Shown one piece after another: positions 57,468 through 64,000 of a stretch of 64,000 nucleotides of DNA; position 1 is the stretch's first letter; every line of letters starts with the position of its first letter. The stretch is taken from positions 310,001-374,000 of the forward strand of contig NZ_JANQLX010000017.1 of NCBI RefSeq assembly GCF_028280385.1. The letters run 5' to 3'. The position numbers were made by a program, and so were the translations under genes. The DNA comes from Allomuricauda sp. (GTDB lineage: Bacteria > Bacteroidota > Bacteroidia > Flavobacteriales > Flavobacteriaceae). The notes beneath the pieces were generated by a model. It was given only the letters and a program-made list of their open reading frames with translations, did not search any database and was not told where the DNA came from.

Positions 57468-60281
57468 CTAACGAATCACTGCCCACGTATAACTGTTAGG
57501 CTCGACCGATGTTTTTAGAGTAATGGAATAATCCCTATCCAAATTGAATGGTACGGGCTTCCCCTCCTCCCATTGCACCTTGGCCACATCCGTTAATCCC
57601 GTATAATATAGGGGTACTTTGATGGACCTGGTTATGGCTTTATCGGTTGGATTGTACACCAGTAACATGCCTTTTTCACCTCCATCGGGATTTACGCTTA
57701 ACCAATAGTCAATGTCCCTTCCATCTGCCCTGCGCAAATGGATGATATCTCCTTCCAGAACATCCCGGTATTTCTTAAACCAACTGACCATTCCCTTGAC
57801 CATACTTTTGGTTTTTTCAGTATCATACAGTCGTGGGCCCCGGTAGCAGGCCTGCACCCCTCCTCCCAAGTTACTGGCCATCATCATTTTATAATGCTCC
57901 AAATGTTCGTTTAGGGGCTCGATTGTGGCTGCTGCTCCCCCACCATGATATTCGGTGAGTGGAACAAACATCCAACCCATGGAGGGTGTTTTCTGCCAGG
58001 CACCGTCATAAATGTTTTGGCGGGTGTGGATGAGTTGTTGGTTTCTGGGCAAACTCCAATTGACTTCCCGATAGCCCATCCCACATTTGTTGCCCCCACT
58101 CATGTAATAATAATCCGGGATGTTCAAATAAATTCCGTTGGCCCTACACCATTTGTAAAATTGGGATATGGTCTCGTACTGCTCCCATCTGGAATCCTGG
58201 TAGCCCTTATGTCCTGGGTGGTGTTCTGCTGTACAGACATCGCCCGGATAAGAGCCGTCATGCTCCAACAACGAAAAACCCGTTTGCTGGTAAAAATTGT
58301 ACAGTTTTTTAAAATAAGCCTGGCCCCATTCACTTTCCAAACAAGGTGAATTGCCAAAGGTGGGCCGTTTCCCTTCTGGCATTACCACATCCTGCCCGCC
58401 ACCGATCCTTCGCGAAGCCAAAAGCGAATACCCTCCTATTTCAACACCCTTGCTCTTGGCATAGCTGGCATACTGCTTCATTTTAGTTATGTACTCCACG
58501 CTATCGTCTTCAATATTGAATCCACTGCCGAACGTAAGGATAACCATTTCAAAACCTACTTCGGCCGCCTGGTCAATGGCTGTTTTAACCCGATCCCAAT
58601 CCGCAAATCGGGCATGCATCATCAGGGGATTTTCCGTGGTCCACGGAGCCAAGGTCCTGTACATGCGCCGTAATGCCATGCCCTGTCGTTCCCGATCATA
58701 ACCATCATAAGGCATAACAAAGGTGCGGAAGCTGGTAAAACTTTTTCCTGGTGCAATGGTTTTATTAGGACCAACTTCGGGTCCAACTTGGAGCAAACAG
58801 GGCGTAATGCGCAGATAATTCACTTGCGTATGGTAATCCGGGTCTGGTAACCATTTTACTGCATGATGGTTGGCATCTTCCACATTGAAGCTGGAAAATG
58901 CATAATCGGTTTCTACATGTATGTTCGGTTTTGGCACATTAAATTGCCGGGTTTCCACAGCGGATCCATACTCTACCGCAGCAATGATCTCGCTGGTAAA
59001 TTTGTCAATGGTGATTTCCCTACCACTGTTGTTCTGCAATGTCAGCCATTTGGCCATCACCGGTATGCCGTCATAGAGTTCATAATGCACGGAAAGGGTA
59101 ATGTCTTCCCTGCTGAAGCCGGAAGTGGTTTTATCTTCCAAATCCCCGTAGGTTGCATAGTCCAGAACTTGCATCCTTACCAACTCGCCAACCTCATCCC
59201 CATTTTCACTTTGGTTGCCATACTGGTTCGTCTTCCCAATTCTGACCTTTGAAGGCATGGTTTTAAATGGTGCAAGTTCTTCCACAATCTGCCAATCACC
59301 TTCTTTCGGTTTTGCTTCGCAAAATACCTTTTGTGCCGTAATTCTGTAGCGCAGTGTCCAAGCTTGGTTTACATCCAACACTTGGCGTCCACCAGCAGCT
59401 TTGTGTTCCTTTTTTCCATCCCAGAGTCCAAACATGGGTACTCCATCATCATAATCGTTCCCTCCTGGGCGCATGTAAAACTTCACCGTTTTATGGGGCC
59501 AAACCAAGGTTATGCCCGGTCCAAACTCCTTGCTTTTGTCAGTGCCCACATTAAATGTCGCTTCGATTATCCTGGCATCGGGTTGCAGTTCTTTTTCCGC
59601 AAAAACAGCTGTGTTGGAAGGGGTATAAATCTCCCCAATCTTGCCCTCATTTTGAAAGGATGACCGTGGATGTTTTTTGGAATAAGCAATCTTCCAAACG
59701 GCATCAAGTGATGTAAAATCCGTACTGTACAACTGTGTCCGGCCATAGGAACTGGGCAACAAGGTTTTCCCTCCCAACAAATCCTGGGTCTGGGGCATCC
59801 CATAATCCATACGAAGATGTACCCCTTTGGGTGGCCATACAGAATTTTTGGCATGGTGCCTTACTTGTTTCCAAGCAAAAGAAGCCTTGGGTTCGGACAC
59901 CTCATAACCCACATACTGCATGGAAGCAGGATCAGCCTGCATATCTGCCAACCATTCCGGTTTAAGAAAGGCATAGTTGGGTTGACCTTTTAGGCCACCA
60001 ATTTCGTAATTGATCCCATCAATTTTTACAATAGCCTCGGGTTTCACTCCTCTTAAGAGCGATTCACCGGTCACTAAATTGTCAAATCGAACCGTAGCAG
60101 CATTGGGCGTAATTCTAAAAACACGTTTGATCAAGCCATTGGACAGTTCAATCTCCTTCTCTGTCTTGTTCACTTCCGCTGTATAGGTAGAACCATCAAT
60201 AAGCCAATCTTGGGCCTTTACAACTGATGAACAACAAAAAATTGCTACAATAAAAAGAAAGTTATGAATGCGCGTTCTCAT
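57468..60281 (-). CDS. Large secreted glycosidase, GH-D (alpha-galactosidase)-like, with LamG-like insert
   Basis: A 937-residue protein with signal peptide FLFIVAIFCCSSVVKAQ. The N-terminal ~150 residues and the region ~370-500 look like a mutarotase-type sandwich (IELSNGLIKRVFRITPNAATVRFDNL). Between them, at ~190-365, lies a concanavalin/DUF1080-like sandwich (VKFYMRPGGNDYDDGVPMFGLWDG) that seems inserted. The C-terminal half is a TIM barrel (GFEMVILTFGSGFNIEDDS, FSLLEHDGSYPGDVCTAEHH, YLNIPDYYYMSGGNKCGMGYRE) resembling clan GH-D enzymes such as GH36; Asp in LLEHDGS is a nucleophile candidate. A final small sandwich ends NSYTWAVIR. The substrate is unknown. It is a single gene on the minus strand that ends just before the GH20 operator. 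Confidence 0.6.
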   Translation of the reverse strand: MRTRIHNFLFIVAIFCCSSVVKAQDWLIDGSTYTAEVNKTEKEIELSNGLIKRVFRITPNAATVRFDNLVTGESLLRGVKPEAIVKIDGINYEIGGLKGQPNYAFLKPEWLADMQADPASMQYVGYEVSEPKASFAWKQVRHHAKNSVWPPKGVHLRMDYGMPQTQDLLGGKTLLPSSYGRTQLYSTDFTSLDAVWKIAYSKKHPRSSFQNEGKIGEIYTPSNTAVFAEKELQPDARIIEATFNVGTDKSKEFGPGITLVWPHKTVKFYMRPGGNDYDDGVPMFGLWDGKKEHKAAGGRQVLDVNQAWTLRYRITAQKVFCEAKPKEGDWQIVEELAPFKTMPSKVRIGKTNQYGNQSENGDEVGELVRMQVLDYATYGDLEDKTTSGFSREDITLSVHYELYDGIPVMAKWLTLQNNSGREITIDKFTSEIIAAVEYGSAVETRQFNVPKPNIHVETDYAFSSFNVEDANHHAVKWLPDPDYHTQVNYLRITPCLLQVGPEVGPNKTIAPGKSFTSFRTFVMPYDGYDRERQGMALRRMYRTLAPWTTENPLMMHARFADWDRVKTAIDQAAEVGFEMVILTFGSGFNIEDDSVEYITKMKQYASYAKSKGVEIGGYSLLASRRIGGGQDVVMPEGKRPTFGNSPCLESEWGQAYFKKLYNFYQQTGFSLLEHDGSYPGDVCTAEHHPGHKGYQDSRWEQYETISQFYKWCRANGIYLNIPDYYYMSGGNKCGMGYREVNWSLPRNQQLIHTRQNIYDGAWQKTPSMGWMFVPLTEYHGGGAAATIEPLNEHLEHYKMMMASNLGGGVQACYRGPRLYDTEKTKSMVKGMVSWFKKYRDVLEGDIIHLRRADGRDIDYWLSVNPDGGEKGMLLVYNPTDKAITRSIKVPLYYTGLTDVAKVQWEEGKPVPFNLDRDYSITLKTSVEPNSYTWAVIR

Positions 60282-60525
60282 AGATTGGTGTTGGAGGGTA
60301 ATCAGAAAATGGAAATGAACCCATGGTCAAATCCAATATATCGCACTAAATCTAAAAAGTCAAATCAACATAAGCTACCTACCCATTATGCCTTTAAGAT
60401 ACTTGATTTGCCAAACCACAATAGATCATTGAATTACAGTAATTTATAGTTTGCATTGGGTATTTTTTTAACTTGTATCAGAAATGAAATTTATACTGTT
60501 CCGAACTTATTTGGTTAAAACCATC

Positions 60526-62256
60526 ATGAAAAAAGGGCTCTTGATTTTAAGCTTACTTTGTTTTCTTCCATTGCATCCTCAAAATGCGACACCTTTGGTT
60601 AGCGGAAAAATTACCGATGTATGGGGCACGCCCATCCCCAACGTAAACCTATTGGTCAAAGACACAACTATAGGCACGCAAACGGATGAGTCAGGCGTTT
60701 TTAGCCTAAGTGCCCAAACTGGGGAAATCCTTATTATTTCTTCCATTGGCTATGGCACCATTGAATATAGGGTCACCGAAAAGAGGAGCGGTATTTTAAT
60801 TACCCTGTCTCCAATGACCACCAAATTGAATGAGGTGGTCGTGGAAAAAAGAAAGCGGAAAACCAAACAGGACCTTTTGGCCGATTATGCGGAAAACAAA
60901 AACCTGATCAAGACCTCTTTTGGAATATTGGACAAGGACCGCTCATCCTCCTCCATGCGATTTGTGGAAGGGGATGATCTTGCCAATGTGGGTCCGGATT
61001 TTCTAATGACCTTGAAAAACCACGTACCCGGTATGCGGGTTGTTCGGCCTCCCTATGCCAACGATGTGGAGGTTTATTTGAGAAGAATGTCGTTTTCCAT
61101 AGATACCTCGGGGGCCATGAACGCTGCTCCAAAAGCCATCTTTGATGTGGACGGTATTATCTTGGAAACCGCACCCACCTACCTAAATGCAAGTGATATT
61201 GACAGGTTGGTTGTACTTGAGCGCAATGGTGCCATTTCCAGGTATGGTCCCAGGGGCATTGGCGGCGTGATCATTATCAATACAAAAGGTAAAAACCAAA
61301 TGGACGAGCGCGGGATTGAACGGCGATATGACAATTCTGCCATGAGGGACAGTCTATATGACCTATTTGCCAGCAAAACCTATTATGCCCCGTTGACCCC
61401 GCATTATATGGATGGTTTTGCAATGGCAGCATCAAAACCCGAAGCCAGGGCTATTCTACAGGATCAAATGGAAATTCACGGGAAAGACCCCAACTTTTAT
61501 CTTGATCTGGCGTACTATTTCAAGGAACGGTGGCAAGACCCTAAAATATCCGGATTGCTGTTGGACGAAGTCCAAAACAAGTTTCCCGACAATCTTCCGG
61601 CATTGAAGTCGTTGGCATATCGATATGGGACCATGGGCCAAAACGAAAAAGCCCTGGAGGTCTATCATAAAATTTTACAACTTGATGAAAGTTCGCCCCA
61701 ATCCTATGAAGATGTGGTTCTTGCGCATCTACAATTGCACCAGGATGAAAAGGCTCGTGAGGTGTCTTTACAATATCAAAGTCTGATAGCGGATAGTCCA
61801 GCAACTGCAGAACCAGCGGGCGACGAAAATGAAAATCACCAACATTTTCCCATACATAGAAGGTTTTTGAATGTGGGAAAGGATTCCAAAAATCTGGACT
61901 TTAACGCATCACTCACCTGCGTCAATATAGCGATAGCGAACAAGGATGCCCATACCACCCTACGGATCATTGACCCAGAAGCCAATTCCACCACTTGGAC
62001 CCATGCACCATCAACGGAAAGTAAAACGGGGATGTATATGAGCACGCAGTTTTTTATAGAACAAGAACCCAAAGGGGAATGGCAGGTTAAACTTCAACAA
62101 TTTGAAGGTGCCCCCACTTTCATTCGCTTTACGGTCTTTTTTGATTACGGATTACCGTCCGAGTACAAAAGAGTGATGTTGTTCAAACTCACTCCTGATT
62201 ATTCGGGCAACCATCTGTTTTCCATCAATGCTGCCTCAAACACCATTCTGGAGTAG
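60526..62256 (+). CDS. Stand-alone TonB plug protein with TPR tail (no barrel)
   Basis: A 576-residue secreted protein. The ATG at 60526 starts a clean signal peptide (KKGLLILSLLCFLPLHPQ); the ATG at 60484 adds 14 residues and is less likely. A carboxypeptidase-regulatory-like domain (VSGKITDVWGTPIPNVNLLV) comes first. Then follows a plug-like domain of ~190 residues: TonB-box-like LNEVVVEKRKRKT, VPGMRVVRPP, AIFDVDGIILE and GIGGVIIINTKG. No barrel strands follow; instead there are helical TPR-like repeats (NEKALEVYHKILQLDESSPQ) and a C-terminal sandwich. It diverges from the GH-D-like gene and converges with the next one. It cannot form a transporter alone; it might dock on a plugless barrel or act as a signalling adaptor. 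Confidence 0.72.
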   Translation: MKKGLLILSLLCFLPLHPQNATPLVSGKITDVWGTPIPNVNLLVKDTTIGTQTDESGVFSLSAQTGEILIISSIGYGTIEYRVTEKRSGILITLSPMTTKLNEVVVEKRKRKTKQDLLADYAENKNLIKTSFGILDKDRSSSSMRFVEGDDLANVGPDFLMTLKNHVPGMRVVRPPYANDVEVYLRRMSFSIDTSGAMNAAPKAIFDVDGIILETAPTYLNASDIDRLVVLERNGAISRYGPRGIGGVIIINTKGKNQMDERGIERRYDNSAMRDSLYDLFASKTYYAPLTPHYMDGFAMAASKPEARAILQDQMEIHGKDPNFYLDLAYYFKERWQDPKISGLLLDEVQNKFPDNLPALKSLAYRYGTMGQNEKALEVYHKILQLDESSPQSYEDVVLAHLQLHQDEKAREVSLQYQSLIADSPATAEPAGDENENHQHFPIHRRFLNVGKDSKNLDFNASLTCVNIAIANKDAHTTLRIIDPEANSTTWTHAPSTESKTGMYMSTQFFIEQEPKGEWQVKLQQFEGAPTFIRFTVFFDYGLPSEYKRVMLFKLTPDYSGNHLFSINAASNTILE

Positions 62257-62278
62257 GCAAAGGATCTAGGTTATCGTA

Positions 62279-64000
62279 TTAATTGAGATTGTCTATTCCC
62301 AGGCGGGCCTTGATACGGTCGTTCCATTTTACCATGGCTTCGTGAACCGTGCCCTTTCCAGTTTCCAGGGCCATGGTCTTTACCTCGATTCCAGCACCAT
62401 GATGCACCTCATCAAAAATGGCTTTTACCTCGTTGAATGTCATGTTTGGGGTGATTCGGGACATGGCCAGCTGACGAAAAACCTCGTAAATATCAAACGT
62501 CATGTTCAAAAAGGCCAGTTTGTGTTTGGACCCATCGTTGTTGGCATGGAATGAGTTGATGTCCATCAAGGTACTGCTGGTAACATTTGGCTGTCCTGAC
62601 TTATCATTGAAGCCATCAACCATATAGAAAATGTTCAGCGCTTTTTTCTTTTTCTTGGAAGTGTTTTGGACATGGGCGGCGACAGGGGTATCAAATCCCT
62701 TTCCTACACCAATATCCATTTTTCCCTTGGTACGATCAAAACTGGGGTCGTCAGATTTTGGGTCTGAATTGTTCACCAGATGTTCCCATTGAAAGCGATT
62801 GTCCTTTTGCCAAGCCAAAACGGAAGGTTTTGTAAATTCCAGGTCCTCCAATCTAATGTTGCTTTCATAATTGATCAAATAACCATTTTTCTTCATGAAT
62901 TCAGTGGTGCGCTCATCTTTGCGGCTTTTGGGTACCTGGTAGTTGGTCTCCCAAAACTTTTTGGAGGCTTGCAGCGCCACAATTTTGTCATAGTCGTTGT
63001 TAAAGAAGATTTCTTTGGTAAAATAGGGTTCTTGAAACGTAGCCCCGTAATCATACAGATAGAGAAAAGTTCTGGAATCTATAAGCTCAACGAAATCATC
63101 CAGCTTATACTCCATTTGAAAATCAAAGTTTATGTACTGTATTTTTCGATGGTCCAGGGGGTCAAAAGCAAAGGTCATCAAAATCTCCTTTGGGGTCAGT
63201 TCGGTATGTTCATTAATGGAGGCCAGTGCTTCTGTGCTGGGGTCTTTGATCCCCAATTCTATTTTTTTAACTATCAACTTGCTGTGGTCCACTATCATTT
63301 TTCCATAAAACAACCTTCCATTGGGTCTCTTGGGAAAGAAGGCAAGGGCCACTTCCTGACCACTGCAGTTTTTACATTCATCAATTCGGACTCTGTATTT
63401 TCTGGAAATGGCATCGTAGGACATGTTTCCGGGATAGTTGGGCAGTATTTGCCCGCTGGTGCCGAACAATTTAAAGTCGCTTAAAATCTTTGTATTGTCC
63501 AAGCTATAGAAGGCAAACTTTTTATTGTGGCCAAATCGCCCACTTTTAACCTTTAGGTCCATAATACCGCTGGATAGGCTCTGTTTTCCACTATAAAATC
63601 CCTCAATCTGTTCAATGGGAATGTTTCTTGCGGAGGATGTCAGCTTAAAAAATGCCTTGCTGGTGGTTTCAATATCATTTTTCCGATATTTTTCAATGGC
63701 ATTGGAAAGTAATCTATAGGGATATTCCTTGTCCTCTTTTGCCGTCAAGACAATTTCGTCCAGAGCGGAAACGTCCGTTTCCAAATAAAGCCGTGATTCC
63801 GTATTGAAGTAAGACAAGGCCTCCTTTTTGGGCATAAATCCAATATGTCTTATTTCCAAGGAATCCGTGGTGATGTTACCATCCAGGGCAAACTTACCAT
63901 CCTCATTGGTAATGGTATGGTCCGTTTTTGAACCGAAGATCACAAGGGTGCAATATGGCAATGGCTTGTTTGAGGATTTATCAAATATGAACCCTTCAAC
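62279..64000 (-). CDS. Carboxypeptidase-regulatory-like domain protein, 5'-truncated by window edge
   Basis: The track ORF begins at a TTG (63961), but the frame stays open to base 64000, and the extra residues (VEGFIFDKSSNKPLPYCTLV) complete a normal carboxypeptidase-regulatory-like domain. The gene therefore starts beyond the window. After that domain and a LDEIVLTAKE segment there is no TonB plug. A ~450-residue beta-rich region follows (DYGATFQEPYFTKEIFFNND, RLFYGKMIVDHSKLIVKKIELG), then a helical C terminus (MVKWNDRIKARLG). It resembles large uncharacterised Bacteroidota envelope proteins with this N-terminal domain. It converges with the plug-TPR gene, 22 bp apart. Location in the periplasm or outer membrane is inferred. 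Confidence 0.65.
   Translation of the reverse strand, partial: VEGFIFDKSSNKPLPYCTLVIFGSKTDHTITNEDGKFALDGNITTDSLEIRHIGFMPKKEALSYFNTESRLYLETDVSALDEIVLTAKEDKEYPYRLLSNAIEKYRKNDIETTSKAFFKLTSSARNIPIEQIEGFYSGKQSLSSGIMDLKVKSGRFGHNKKFAFYSLDNTKILSDFKLFGTSGQILPNYPGNMSYDAISRKYRVRIDECKNCSGQEVALAFFPKRPNGRLFYGKMIVDHSKLIVKKIELGIKDPSTEALASINEHTELTPKEILMTFAFDPLDHRKIQYINFDFQMEYKLDDFVELIDSRTFLYLYDYGATFQEPYFTKEIFFNNDYDKIVALQASKKFWETNYQVPKSRKDERTTEFMKKNGYLINYESNIRLEDLEFTKPSVLAWQKDNRFQWEHLVNNSDPKSDDPSFDRTKGKMDIGVGKGFDTPVAAHVQNTSKKKKKALNIFYMVDGFNDKSGQPNVTSSTLMDINSFHANNDGSKHKLAFLNMTFDIYEVFRQLAMSRITPNMTFNEVKAIFDEVHHGAGIEVKTMALETGKGTVHEAMVKWNDRIKARLGIDNLN

Noticed and set aside
62780-63484. Plus-strand ORF of 234 codons
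   Set aside because: Antisense to the carboxypeptidase-regulatory-domain gene; no recognisable domain.
1-64000. Mobile elements, tRNA, rRNA, CRISPR
   Set aside because: No transposase, integrase, terminal inverted repeats or cloverleaf-like sequence was recognised anywhere in the window; the short forms of genes found are not flanked by insertion-sequence remains.

Overview
The window looks like a chromosomal segment of a marine Bacteroidota, most likely a member of the Flavobacteriaceae. The reasons are SusC/SusD proteins, FecR/ECF-sigma regulation, many lipoproteins with a Cys near residue 18-25, FG-GAP/PKD modules, Y_Y_Y-LuxR regulation and dense carbohydrate-active enzymes. This assignment is inference; no rRNA, tRNA or housekeeping marker is present. 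Almost every gene serves glycan capture, breakdown or uptake, and the strongest theme is beta-1,3-glucan (laminarin-type) use.

Layout. (a) 1-4224: the end of a CBM9-like protein, a LacI-family repressor, and a divergent set made of a GHMP sugar kinase, a sugar nucleotidyltransferase and a shortened LacI-type protein. (b) 17743-4264, minus strand: ECF sigma factor, FecR anti-sigma, SusC with STN domain, SusD, a terminator-like hairpin, then a large FG-GAP/UnbV lipoprotein and a DUF5107-TPR protein. (c) 20094-17821, minus: a secreted endonuclease/exonuclease/phosphatase-fold protein and a sulfatase lipoprotein behind a LacI operator. (d) 42028-20515, minus: a long beta-glucan operon. It encodes a TIM-barrel glycosidase fused to an apparent outer-membrane beta-barrel, two lipoproteins sharing a binding module (four tandem copies in one), a GH16 lipoprotein, a sugar-porter MFS, a GH149-like phosphorylase, a GH17 lipoprotein, a cytoplasmic GH30, two GPH transporters around a small membrane protein, and a cytoplasmic GH17. 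It ends at a good terminator. A membrane-anchored beta-propeller/LuxR regulator lies just upstream. (e) 45460-52915, plus: a SusC-type barrel with no plug domain, followed after 4 nt by an alpha-2-macroglobulin protein that carries a TonB plug and an intact CxEQ thioester motif. (f) 60281-53018, minus: a GH-D-like glycosidase, then a LacI operator pair driving GH20, GH16 and a DUF6786-like lipoprotein. (g) 60526-64000: a barrel-less plug-TPR protein and a truncated carboxypeptidase-regulatory-domain protein.

How it works together (inference). Region d would cut beta-glucan at the surface (GH16, GH17, glycosidase-barrel), hold it with the repeat lipoproteins, pass oligosaccharides inward through the barrel, and finish with cytoplasmic GH17/GH30 hydrolysis and phosphorolysis. 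That operon has no SusC/SusD pair. Regions a, c and f share one operator sequence, so one LacI repressor probably links sugar activation, the sulfatase unit and the GH20/GH16 unit.

The most unusual feature is region e: the barrel and plug that are normally one SusC polypeptide appear split, with the plug inside a thioester alpha-2-macroglobulin. The window also has a further barrel-less plug protein (60526) and an enzyme-barrel fusion (38843), so outer-membrane transport parts are recombined in several ways here.
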